This document shows, one piece after another, positions 1 to 6,994 of a stretch of 19,755 nucleotides of DNA; the first letter of the stretch is position 1, and every line of letters begins with the position of its first letter. This stretch comes from Candidatus Woesearchaeota archaeon (lineage in GTDB: Archaea > Nanobdellota > Nanobdellia > Woesearchaeales > GW2011-AR4), in the NCBI GenBank assembly GCA_016211245.1, contig JACQSQ010000036.1, positions 1-19,755 of the forward strand, read 5' to 3'. The position numbers were made by a program, and so were the translations under genes. The notes beneath the pieces are model-generated. The model ran no database searches, had not been told where the DNA came from, and saw nothing but the letters and a program-made list of their open reading frames with translations.

Positions 1-33
1 AAGTAATATTTATAAACTTTGCGTTTTTAGAAA

Positions 34-43
34 AATTTAAATA
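34..43 (+). promoter_or_regulatory. TATA box of the thr leader ORF
   Basis: The stretch AATTTAAATA is centred about 27 bases before the ATG at 66. This is the spacing expected if transcription starts at or next to that ATG (leaderless). A second TATA-like stretch (ATTTATAAA) lies at 8-16 and would start transcription near 38. Confidence 0.55.
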
Positions 44-65
44 GGGGCATTTGTTTTCTCCCCCT

Positions 66-143
66 ATGAAGAATTTTATTTTGAGTGAATTAAATGAATT
101 TGCTGCAGCATCAACTACTTCTATAACTACTACAACAGCGTAA
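66..143 (+). CDS. threonine-rich leader peptide upstream of thrS (thrL-like)
   Basis: A 25-residue ORF begins with ATG at 66 and ends at TAA 141-143. Its second half reads A-A-A-S-T-T-S-I-T-T-T-T-A: six threonine codons (ACT ACT, ACT ACT ACA ACA) and one Ile codon packed into nine codons just before the stop. It sits 77 bases upstream of the threonyl-tRNA synthetase gene and has its own TATA box at leaderless spacing. Bacterial thrL leader peptides have the same look (STTITTT-type run near the end) and sense charged tRNA-Thr by ribosome stalling; that is known biology in enterobacteria. A similar role here is my inference. No conserved domain is expected in a peptide this short. The alternative is a chance ORF, which the position and composition make less likely. 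Confidence 0.6.
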   Translation: MKNFILSELNEFAAASTTSITTTTA

Positions 144-182
144 AGCTGCCCATTGTCTTAATTTATCTTTAAATTTTGATTT
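102..182 (+). promoter_or_regulatory. possible attenuator-like region with alternative pairings and a T-rich tract
   Basis: Three complementary segments surround the Thr codons: GCTGCAGC (102-109), CAGC (136-139) and GCTGC (145-149). Segment 1 can pair with 2 or with 3, and 2 can pair with 3 to form a hairpin with loop GTAAA across the stop codon; these pairings exclude one another. They are followed by a T-rich stretch (155-182) of the kind that terminates archaeal transcription. Stems are only 4-5 bp, so the structure is suggestive, not proven. Confidence 0.35.
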
Positions 183-190
183 GATAAAAT

Positions 191-198
191 ATATAAAT
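191..198 (+). promoter_or_regulatory. TATA box of thrS
   Basis: ATATAAAT is centred about 26 bases before the thrS ATG at 221. It suggests that thrS also has its own promoter and a leaderless transcript, so any transcript running through from the leader ORF would be a second route of expression. Confidence 0.6.
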
Positions 199-220
199 TA
201 GCCAAAAATCAAACCTAAAA

Positions 221-2152
221 ATGACACACATCAAAATAACACTGACGGACGGAAGCATCAAGGATTTTCCTAAAGGCACTACTGCTTATGAAATAGCCAA
301 AAGCATAGGTAAAAGACTTGCAGAGGATGCTGTTGCTGCGAAGGTAAATGAAAGCATAAAAGATTTGGATGCGCCTATTAATGAAGATGCATCATTGCAT
401 TTGATAACACTTGAAAGCAAAGGGGGTTTGGATTGTTTAAGACACAGTTTAGCGCATCTTCTTGCTGCCGCTGTCATGGAACTTTGGCCGGATACGAAAA
501 GGACTATTGGTCCTCCAATAGAGAATGGCTTTTATTACGATTTTGAGTTCTCAAAGCCAATAACTGAGGAGGATTTGCCCAAGATAGAGGCAAAGATGCG
601 AGAAATTCTGCCGGGATGGGACAAGTTTGAGAGAAGCGAACATACTGCTGCAGAAGCGAAGAAAGAATATCCAAATAATCCTTATAAGCATGAATTGATT
701 TATGAATTCACAAAAGACGGCAAGAAAGTAAGCTTCTACAAGTCAGGAAACTATACGGACCTGTGCAAAGGAGGCCATCTTTCTTCAATGAAAAAAGTGA
801 AGCCGGATGCTTTCAAAATTACACATGTTGCGGGCGCTTATTGGAAAGGCTCTGAAAAGAATCCGATGCTTACAAGGATATATGCGGTTGCATTCCCAAC
901 AAAAAAAGAGCTTGATGATTATCTGAAACAACAAGAGGAAGCGCAGAAAAGAGACCATAGGAAAATCGGAAAGGAATTGGATTTGTTCAGTTTCAGCGAA
1001 ATAAGTCCAGGAAGCCCATTCTTCCATCCAAAAGGCGCTTTCATGTTTATAGCGCTTCAAAACTTCCTGAGAGAATTGTATCCCTCATGGGGCTATCAGG
1101 AAGTTATCACTCCATTGATTTATGGCTCTGACTTGTGGAAAACCTCGGGCCATTGGGATCATTTCAGGGAGCACATGTTTGAAGTGGAGATGGATCACAA
1201 AGAAGCTGCTTTGAAGCCGATGAATTGCCCCAGCCATATACTCATTTTTAAGACACAGACAAGAAGCTACCGGGACCTGCCGATAAGAATTGTTGATTTT
1301 GCGCCTTTGCACAGGAATGAACTAAAAGGTACTCTCGGTGGGCTGATGAGAGTCAGGAAATTTTCACAGGATGACTGCCATGTATTCTGCACGCCTGAGC
1401 AAGTCAAGGACGAGATAAAATCATTAATCAAGAATGCAACATATGTTTACAAAGATGTGTTTGGCTTTGATTTCAGGGTAGAATTAAGCACAAAGCCTGA
1501 GAAAGCGATGGGCGATCCAAAACTTTGGGAAATCGCAGAAAATTCATTGAAGAAAGCATTGGAAGAGAATGGAATCAAATATAAATTGAATCCCCGGGAA
1601 GGTGCATTTTATGGCCCCAAGATAGATTTCCACATAAAAGATGCCTTGGGAAGAAGCTGGCAATGCGGTACTGAGCAGCTTGATTTCCAGCAGCCGCAAA
1701 GATTTAATGTAGAATATACTGGCGCTGACAATACAGGGCATACTGCGGTTATGCTGCACAGAACTGTGCTTGGCTCGATAGAAAGATTTTTAGGAATATT
1801 GATAGAGCATTTTGCAGGAAAATTTCCGTTGTGGATTTCTCCAGTCCAAATCAGGATTTTGACTGTTGCCGACAGGTTCAATGGCTATGCGAATAAGCTA
1901 AAAGAAAAATTTGAAGAGTACAATTTAAGGGTTGAAGTGGATTCAAGGACAGAAAGCATTGGCAAGAAAGTAAGGGAAGCCCAATTGGAAAAAGTGCCTT
2001 TGATACTGACTGTGGGGGAGAAAGAAGAAAATGCAAATACGGTTGCAGTCAGAACTCTTGATGGAGATGTTCGTTTTGGAATTAAAGCAGACGAATTCTT
2101 GGAGAAAGTATTAAACAATATTAGAGAGAAGAAGATTAAGGTTGAGATTTAA
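221..2152 (+). CDS. thrS: threonyl-tRNA synthetase, bacterial-type architecture
   Basis: This class II synthetase charges tRNA-Thr with threonine in the cytoplasm. At 643 residues it is full length for the bacterial type. Visible order: TGS domain (about 1-62); editing domain with H75xxxH79 and C182xxxH186, the signature of the bacterial/eukaryotic N2 editing site; catalytic core with the zinc ligands C335 (in MNCPSH), H387 (in DDCHVF) and H513 (in MLHRT); class II motif 2 around HRNELKG...RVRKF; and a C-terminal anticodon-binding domain (about 540-640). Many archaea instead use a ThrRS with an unrelated N-terminal editing domain, so this copy was probably acquired from bacteria (inference). 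The start is the ATG 26 bases after a TATA box. It follows the Thr-rich leader ORF, and its 3' end overlaps the convergent deformylase gene by 4 bp. Confidence 0.97.
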   Translation: MTHIKITLTDGSIKDFPKGTTAYEIAKSIGKRLAEDAVAAKVNESIKDLDAPINEDASLHLITLESKGGLDCLRHSLAHLLAAAVMELWPDTKRTIGPPIENGFYYDFEFSKPITEEDLPKIEAKMREILPGWDKFERSEHTAAEAKKEYPNNPYKHELIYEFTKDGKKVSFYKSGNYTDLCKGGHLSSMKKVKPDAFKITHVAGAYWKGSEKNPMLTRIYAVAFPTKKELDDYLKQQEEAQKRDHRKIGKELDLFSFSEISPGSPFFHPKGAFMFIALQNFLRELYPSWGYQEVITPLIYGSDLWKTSGHWDHFREHMFEVEMDHKEAALKPMNCPSHILIFKTQTRSYRDLPIRIVDFAPLHRNELKGTLGGLMRVRKFSQDDCHVFCTPEQVKDEIKSLIKNATYVYKDVFGFDFRVELSTKPEKAMGDPKLWEIAENSLKKALEENGIKYKLNPREGAFYGPKIDFHIKDALGRSWQCGTEQLDFQQPQRFNVEYTGADNTGHTAVMLHRTVLGSIERFLGILIEHFAGKFPLWISPVQIRILTVADRFNGYANKLKEKFEEYNLRVEVDSRTESIGKKVREAQLEKVPLILTVGEKEENANTVAVRTLDGDVRFGIKADEFLEKVLNNIREKKIKVEI

Positions 2153-2679
2153 TTTTTTATATTACTTCGCTCCACAGAAGGAAAATCCTCAACCGGAACT
2201 AAATCCATTTCTTTATTTGGTAAATGGTCAAAATATAGGATTCCGTTTAAATGATCAATTTCATGCTGCAACAACATGGCAAAATTGTCTTTTCCTTCGA
2301 CAGTATATTCCTCACCTTTTTCATTATAGGCTTGGACTTTCACCCAATCATACCTGTTTACAAATGCCCGATATTGGAGAAAGCTGATACATCCTTCTTT
2401 TATTGGCTTTTTGACATTAGACGTTTCAACAATTTTTGGATTAATCAAAACATATCTTTTCCCTTGGGCAGATTCAGCTACAGTAATTTGAACATTTTTT
2501 CCAATTTGCGGAGCTGCCAACCCAATGCCTCTTTTATATTCGTGTGTCGTCTTAAGATAGTCAATTGTATCATTTAAATCCTCAATAATAGTTTGAATTT
2601 CAGCAAAATTAGTTACTGGAACATTTTTCTTTCTTAGAATTGGTGACCCTTTCTTTATAACATCTTTAATCATAATCAT
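2149..2679 (-). CDS. def: peptide deformylase
   Basis: Metal-dependent hydrolase that removes the N-formyl group from nascent proteins. All three family motifs are intact in 176 residues: GIGLAAPQ (51-58), EGCIS (95-99, with the metal ligand C97) and HEIDH (139-143, with two ligand histidines and the catalytic Glu). The first ATG is used, although a second Met two codons in fits equally well; a TATA-like AAATATT (2701-2707) lies about 25 bases before both. It runs convergent to thrS and overlaps its stop by 4 bp. Archaea start translation with unformylated Met, so a deformylase here is unexpected. Either there is a different substrate or the gene came from bacteria; the sequence does not decide. 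Confidence 0.93.
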   Translation of the reverse strand: MIMIKDVIKKGSPILRKKNVPVTNFAEIQTIIEDLNDTIDYLKTTHEYKRGIGLAAPQIGKNVQITVAESAQGKRYVLINPKIVETSNVKKPIKEGCISFLQYRAFVNRYDWVKVQAYNEKGEEYTVEGKDNFAMLLQHEIDHLNGILYFDHLPNKEMDLVPVEDFPSVERSNIKN

Positions 2680-2843
2680 TAATAATTTTCAAGTCAATAA
2701 AAATATTACGTTTTCTGGGCATTCAAAACAAAAATCTTATTCCATCATCCTTGTTACTAAAACACCGCCTTATACGGAATAGGATATACCTAATCAGGGA
2801 TTTTCATAAGGCAACCTTATTTCCTTATTTATTGTTATTAAAA

Positions 2844-3731
2844 TCATTTGCCTTTACTTTTTCTCTTCCTGAAAAACTTAACAGCAAACCACAAAACAGT
2901 TGCCGCAACCGCATAAGGAGCTGCAACAAAAATCAAAGTCAGTAAGCTGTTTATGCTTGCAACTAATCTACTCACCAATTCTGAAAATTTCACAAACACG
3001 ATTTTGGCATATTCCGATTGCTTTTCATTCAGCGTGACGTATATTGATGAGTAGTCAACCTGCAAGTTTACATTTTTTAGCGAGTCTTCAATGTATTTTA
3101 TTGTACGCTCTTGGTTAAATATGCTGTCGCTTAGCTGTATTTTGTCTGCTATCAAAGTGGCTTCCTCATACATTTTTTGGTATCTCAAAAGCCTCTGCTT
3201 TTCAGCAGCAAGCTCTATCTCAAGATTCTTGTAGGATGCTGTTATATCTTCTGCACTTTCGCTGAAAGACTTGACTTCTCCAATTCCTTTTAATTGGGAT
3301 ATTATATCATTATACTTTTTGCTATCTACTTTTATCTGGTAAGTGCCGCTGTAGTAGGTTTTCCATCCGGAATCATATTTATTTACATTTTCATTCAGGA
3401 GATAGGAATTACTCGACTTTACAATAGATTTTAGCCTTGATTCGGCATCCTTGAAGCTGCCTGTTTCAGTTTCTATTGACATACTTGCAGATTTTGTTAT
3501 TTTTCTGTCTGTTACATCTGGGGCAAAATCGCCGTATGAAGGCATAATTCCATAGCCTCTTGAGTATGCAATGTCCTGGACTGCCCCTTTCTCAAAGCTG
3601 GCTCCTCTTGAGATTGAAGAAATGCCGAGATTCCCTATGCCGCCGAAATTCAGAAATGCGAGCACAATCAGAACTATTACAGCCAACAACCAGTTTTCCT
3701 TTATTTTAATTAATTGGTCTTTTAATGTCAC
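2844..3731 (-). CDS. DUF4349 family membrane protein
   Basis: 295 residues: a basic N-terminus and one membrane helix (about 14-33), then an outside domain of the DUF4349 type (PF14257), recognised by the ITKSASMSIET start, the repeated Y-x-I-K-V-D strand region and a long charged coiled-coil (about 165-220). A second membrane helix follows (about 262-286), then a basic tail (FRKRKSKGK). The molecular role of this family is not known. The start is GTG at 3731, which overlaps the stop of the upstream lipoprotein (GTGA). A perfect Shine-Dalgarno GGTGAT (plus-strand 3737-3742) sits 5 bases before it, so the two genes are translationally coupled. The shared unit suggests they act together in the envelope (inference). 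Confidence 0.8.
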   Translation of the reverse strand: MTLKDQLIKIKENWLLAVIVLIVLAFLNFGGIGNLGISSISRGASFEKGAVQDIAYSRGYGIMPSYGDFAPDVTDRKITKSASMSIETETGSFKDAESRLKSIVKSSNSYLLNENVNKYDSGWKTYYSGTYQIKVDSKKYNDIISQLKGIGEVKSFSESAEDITASYKNLEIELAAEKQRLLRYQKMYEEATLIADKIQLSDSIFNQERTIKYIEDSLKNVNLQVDYSSIYVTLNEKQSEYAKIVFVKFSELVSRLVASINSLLTLIFVAAPYAVAATVLWFAVKFFRKRKSKGK

Positions 3732-4138
3732 TTTTTATCACCTATTTTTCCATCAAAAACAACTTTGTCTTCAAAGTTTATTATATATTTTGTGTTTTCC
3801 GATACTCCTTCTATTACTTTATTTATTTCCTGCGGCTCGGCAACAACCTGTATGCAAACAATGTCCTTATTTTTATTCTCATCATAGATATTAATATTGA
3901 CTTGTGAAATTGGCAGGTCTTTTGTTGTTATTACATCAACTTTCCACGAAACGCAAGGAGTGCCTCTAAACAGCTCGCCGCTTAAAACTGCTTGGCTATT
4001 TTCGTATTTCAATGTAAGCTCGCCTTTTCCTGTGTCTATTTCTCGAGTTAATGTTTTTTGTGTTTCTGCTGGATTGCAGGCTGAAAATAACAATATTGAA
4101 ATAATTGCTGCAATCATAAATATATTTTTTCGAATCAT
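3728..4138 (-). CDS. small lipoprotein, function unknown
   Basis: 136 residues with a clear lipoprotein signal: MIRKN basic start, hydrophobic stretch 6-17, then lipobox L-F-S-A-C with Cys21. The mature part is small and beta-rich, with two further cysteines. I do not recognise the family. It is the first gene of a two-gene minus-strand unit; its stop codon is shared with the GTG start of the DUF4349 protein. A TATA-like sequence (AGTATAAATATG, 4166-4177) lies about 33 bases upstream, allowing a very short 5' leader. It is probably exported and anchored on the outer face of the membrane. Confidence 0.7.
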   Translation of the reverse strand: MIRKNIFMIAAIISILLFSACNPAETQKTLTREIDTGKGELTLKYENSQAVLSGELFRGTPCVSWKVDVITTKDLPISQVNINIYDENKNKDIVCIQVVAEPQEINKVIEGVSENTKYIINFEDKVVFDGKIGDKK

Positions 4139-4228
4139 TTTTGTTCATTTATGCAAAGCTAATCAAGTATAAATATGTTGGCATAAATTTGAATTGGTTT
4201 GAAGTAACATCTCACGAAACCATAACCT

Positions 4229-4261
4229 TTATATATGAGCACCCACTATGAGTACCTATGG
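4229..4261 (+). promoter_or_regulatory. vapBC promoter with direct repeats, possible operator
   Basis: TATA box TTATATAT (4229-4236) is about 26 bases before the vapB ATG. Between them lie two near-identical copies, TATGAGCACC (4234-4243) and TATGAGTACC (4247-4256), followed by a partial third, TATGG. VapB-type antitoxins usually repress their own promoter, and repeats overlapping the TATA box and start site are a natural binding place; that function is inferred. Confidence 0.4.
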
Positions 4262-4467
4262 TCAATATATCCATAAAGGAAGAAGCATACAACTTTTTGA
4301 AGGCGTTTAAGTCAAAGGACAAGAGCTTTTCAGATGTTATTCTGGATTTTAAGGAAAAAAGGGGCAATTTTATGGATTTCTTCGGGGCTTTAAAAGATAC
4401 TGACTGGAATGACAGGGAAAATTCTATGAAGGACTTTAGAAGATCATTTAGCAAGAGGCTGCAATGA
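4258..4467 (+). CDS. vapB: VapB-family antitoxin
   Basis: 69 residues, highly charged. It resembles the archaeal VapB antitoxin family (PF02697): an N-terminal VNISIKEEAYNFLKAF segment that typically forms the DNA-binding and dimer part, the S-F-S-D-V-I-L motif, then a charged C-terminal tail that would bind and block the toxin. Its stop overlaps the start of the PIN-domain gene by 4 bp (ATGA), the classic coupled arrangement. The ATG at 4258 sits 26 bases after a TATA box, so the message is probably leaderless. An upstream ATG at 4248 is out of frame. Autoregulation through the repeats at the promoter is likely but not shown. Confidence 0.85.
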   Translation: MVNISIKEEAYNFLKAFKSKDKSFSDVILDFKEKRGNFMDFFGALKDTDWNDRENSMKDFRRSFSKRLQ

Positions 4468-4856
4468 TTGGGATTGACACTTCAGCAATTATAGACATTT
4501 TTAAAGGGAAAGAAAAGGTAAAGGCAATCTTGCTTGATGTAAAAGAACCGCTTGCGTTAACTACAATAAGTTATCTTGAGTTGATGTTTGGAATTGATCC
4601 CGGGAATCAAAAACATAAATTAGAGGAGCAGTATTATGATGAATTCTTTAAATCATTTCTTACACTCAATTTGGATAACAACTCCTGCAAAAAAGCATCA
4701 GAAATATTCTGGAAATTAAAAAGGCAGGGAAAAACCATTGAGCAATTTGATTGCGTGATTGCGGGAATTTTCCAAGCCAACGGCATAAACAAATTAATAA
4801 GTAAAAATTCCAAACATTTTGAAAATATTCCTAATTTGAATGTTATTGCATATTAA
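4464..4856 (+). CDS. vapC: VapC-family PIN-domain ribonuclease toxin
   Basis: 130 residues, the usual size for VapC. The PIN fold acidic residues are present: D5 in MIGIDTS, E39 in SYLELMFGI and D96 in QFDCVIAGIF. The fourth position, often Asp, appears to be N115 in SKNSKHF, a substitution also seen in some active members. VapC toxins cleave RNA, commonly tRNA anticodon loops or rRNA; the target here is unknown. Translation is coupled to vapB by the ATGA overlap, with AGAGG a few bases upstream as a possible ribosome site. The pair is intact, so it could be active. Confidence 0.88.
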   Translation: MIGIDTSAIIDIFKGKEKVKAILLDVKEPLALTTISYLELMFGIDPGNQKHKLEEQYYDEFFKSFLTLNLDNNSCKKASEIFWKLKRQGKTIEQFDCVIAGIFQANGINKLISKNSKHFENIPNLNVIAY

Positions 4857-4899
4857 ATAACAACAAAGGTTTATAAAAGAATTCAGCCTTTTCTTAATT

Positions 4900-6249
4900 A
4901 TGATCCTCGAAAAACTCAGCGACTCATTGAAAAACACCTTATCCAAAATAGCAAAATCCCTTTTTGTAGATGAGAAGTTAATTAACGAGCTGATTAAAGA
5001 CATTCAAAGAGCTTTATTGCAGTCAGACGTGAATGTAAAATTAGTTTTTGACCTGACTGAAAAGATAAAAAACAGGGCTTTGAATGAAGAATCTCCGACA
5101 GGATTGACAAAAAAAGAGCAGATAATAAACATAGTTTACGAAGAACTTGTCAATTTCCTCGGAAAAGAGCAGCACAGGATAGATATAAAACAGAAGCCCT
5201 TCAAGGTTATGCTTGTTGGCTTGTTTGGAAGCGGAAAAACAACGACAGCAGGAAAACTGGCGAAATTTTACACAAAAAGGGGGTTTAAAGTCACTTTAGT
5301 CGGCTTGGACGTCCACAGGCCAGCTGCCATGGACCAGATTGAGCAGGTTGGAAAGCATGCAAATGTAAAAGTATTCTCTGACAGGAAAATAAAAGATGCG
5401 GTTGAAATATGGGAAAAATACAAAAACGAATTTGGCAATTACGATGTTTTGATTATTGATACTTCTGGAAGAGACGCGCTGTCGCAAGACCTTATCCTTG
5501 AAATTGAGGAGGTAAACAAAAGAATAAAACCTAATGAAAACCTTCTTGTCATTTCTGCTGATATTGGACAGACTGCCCAAAAACAAGCAGAGCAGTTCCA
5601 CAAGAGCTGCGGCATCACAGGCGTGATAGTCTCGAAGATGGACGGGACTGCACGAGGCGGAGGCGCTTTGACAGCATGCGCTGTTTCAGGCGCGCCCATA
5701 AAATTCATTGGAGTCGGAGAAAAAATTGACGATTTGGAGCAGTTTAATCCCGAAGGATTTGTAGGCAGGATTCTTGGAATGGGCGATTTAGAGGCGCTGC
5801 TTGAAAAAGCCAAGGAAGTGATTAAGGTTGAGGAAGCAGAAGATTTAGGAAAAAGATTCCTGAAAGGCGAATTTAATTTGATTGACCTGTACGAGCAAAT
5901 GGAAGCGATGTCTAAAATGGGGCCTTTATCCTCTATTGTTGAAATGATCCCCGGGTTTTCTTCTTTAAAATTGCCAAAAGAGATGCTGCAGGTTCAGGAA
6001 GGGAAACTGAAGAAATGGAAAATTGCAATGAGCAGCTTTACTAAAAAAGAATTAGAAGACCCAGAAATTGTTGATTTCGGCAGGATTGAGAGAATTTCAA
6101 AAGGCTCCGGAATTCCCGCCAGCGAGGTAAGGGAATTGATAAAGCAGTACAGGCAGTCAAAAAAAATGGTCAAGATGTTCAAGGGCAGCAAGGGGGACAT
6201 GTCAAAATTCATGAAGAAATTCGGGGGCAGGCTGCCGACGGGAATGTGA
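4900..6249 (+). CDS. srp54: signal recognition particle GTPase SRP54
   Basis: The protein core of SRP, which binds signal sequences at the ribosome and targets them to the membrane receptor FtsY. At 449 residues it has the full N-G-M layout: helical N domain (1-90), GTPase with P-loop GLFGSGKTTT (107-116), DVHRPAAMDQ, G3 DTSGRD (187-192), G4 SKMDG (245-249) and the GVGEKIDDLEQFNPE closing motif, then the M domain starting near MGPLSSIVEMIPG. The tail contains RISKGSG, which binds SRP RNA. G3 and G4 use Ser where DTAGRD and TKMDG are usual, a mild variation. TATA box TTTATAAA (4870-4877) gives a leaderless start at ATG 4900. No SRP RNA gene is visible in the window. Confidence 0.97.
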   Translation: MILEKLSDSLKNTLSKIAKSLFVDEKLINELIKDIQRALLQSDVNVKLVFDLTEKIKNRALNEESPTGLTKKEQIINIVYEELVNFLGKEQHRIDIKQKPFKVMLVGLFGSGKTTTAGKLAKFYTKRGFKVTLVGLDVHRPAAMDQIEQVGKHANVKVFSDRKIKDAVEIWEKYKNEFGNYDVLIIDTSGRDALSQDLILEIEEVNKRIKPNENLLVISADIGQTAQKQAEQFHKSCGITGVIVSKMDGTARGGGALTACAVSGAPIKFIGVGEKIDDLEQFNPEGFVGRILGMGDLEALLEKAKEVIKVEEAEDLGKRFLKGEFNLIDLYEQMEAMSKMGPLSSIVEMIPGFSSLKLPKEMLQVQEGKLKKWKIAMSSFTKKELEDPEIVDFGRIERISKGSGIPASEVRELIKQYRQSKKMVKMFKGSKGDMSKFMKKFGGRLPTGM

Positions 6250-6255
6250 CAAAAA

Positions 6256-6921
6256 TCATTCTAGAAACCTAGGATTAAACCTGTCAAACCACTCCCTTTT
6301 TTCCATCTCGTCAAGCAGGTTTGAAAAGCCGAAAGCGCTTGCATCCCCGTAAATATCTATTTTTTTGTCAAAGCCGCCTTTCATTGCATAATACGCGCAT
6401 ATCTTGAACGCCGCGGAATTTTCATTAATGATATCTGCAGGGCTCGCTATTATCTCAATCATCCTTTCCTTCCTGTCGAAAGCGGCAACAAAGGTGCTTG
6501 TCCCGCTTTCGGGATTTACATACGACAAATAGGCCTTGTCCAACATAGAATCAAGAAATTTTGCGAATTTATCAGTGTCATTGACTTCAACCTGGCTGAA
6601 ATTAGTCTTGCCGACGGCTTTTAGCCCCGGTATTCTTGCGGCAGCTTCAGCGAAAAACTCCCTAACGTCCTTCGGCTTGATAAATATCCTGACTTTGTAA
6701 TACTCGATTGTTTTTTTAGCCTTTATCTTTATCCATTTGTATTTCCTGTTAAATTTTTCCGCAAGCTTCTCGAATTTTGGTATAAATATATCCAGGTCAT
6801 GCTGGTATTCTTCCCAATACCTGTCGATTTCAGCGCCTACTTTAATCATCTGGATGAAGTCTTTCTTGAAGTGCTTTAAGGCAGAATCATCAAATTCCTC
6901 AAGAAGCCCGTTGGGTGCCAT
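6256..6921 (-). CDS. conserved hypothetical protein, unknown function
   Basis: 221 residues, soluble, no signal peptide or membrane helix. The N-terminal half is helical and charged, with a run of Trp/Tyr-rich and Lys-rich segments (about 30-80); the C-terminal half looks alpha/beta. I do not recognise it. It ends six bases from the SRP54 stop on the other strand (convergent). It starts back to back with endonuclease Q: a TATA box TTATATAAAAC (6943-6953 on the plus strand) lies about 27 bases before its ATG, so it is leaderless. Codon use and composition match the neighbours, which supports a real gene. Confidence 0.75.
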   Translation of the reverse strand: MAPNGLLEEFDDSALKHFKKDFIQMIKVGAEIDRYWEEYQHDLDIFIPKFEKLAEKFNRKYKWIKIKAKKTIEYYKVRIFIKPKDVREFFAEAAARIPGLKAVGKTNFSQVEVNDTDKFAKFLDSMLDKAYLSYVNPESGTSTFVAAFDRKERMIEIIASPADIINENSAAFKICAYYAMKGGFDKKIDIYGDASAFGFSNLLDEMEKREWFDRFNPRFLE

Positions 6922-6963
6922 AATTAAATTGTTTTAAAGGGGTTATATAAAACTTATGAAAAA

Positions 6964-6973
6964 TTTATATAAA
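6964..6973 (+). promoter_or_regulatory. TATA box that sets the endonuclease Q start
   Basis: TTTATATAAA is centred about 27 bases before the ATG at 6995. It lies downstream of the earlier in-frame ATG at 6956, so the longer reading would place the promoter inside the coding region. The gene is therefore best started at 6995. Confidence 0.7.
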
Positions 6974-6994
6974 TGCCGGTTATTCTTTCCTTTC

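Noticed and set aside
2806..2820. Perfect inverted repeat ATAAGG-CAA-CCTTAT in the gap 2680-2843
   Set aside because: Short, AT-rich, and not followed by a T-run in the direction of the DUF4349 gene; no plus-strand gene ends here. The rest of this 164-base gap holds only the def promoter.
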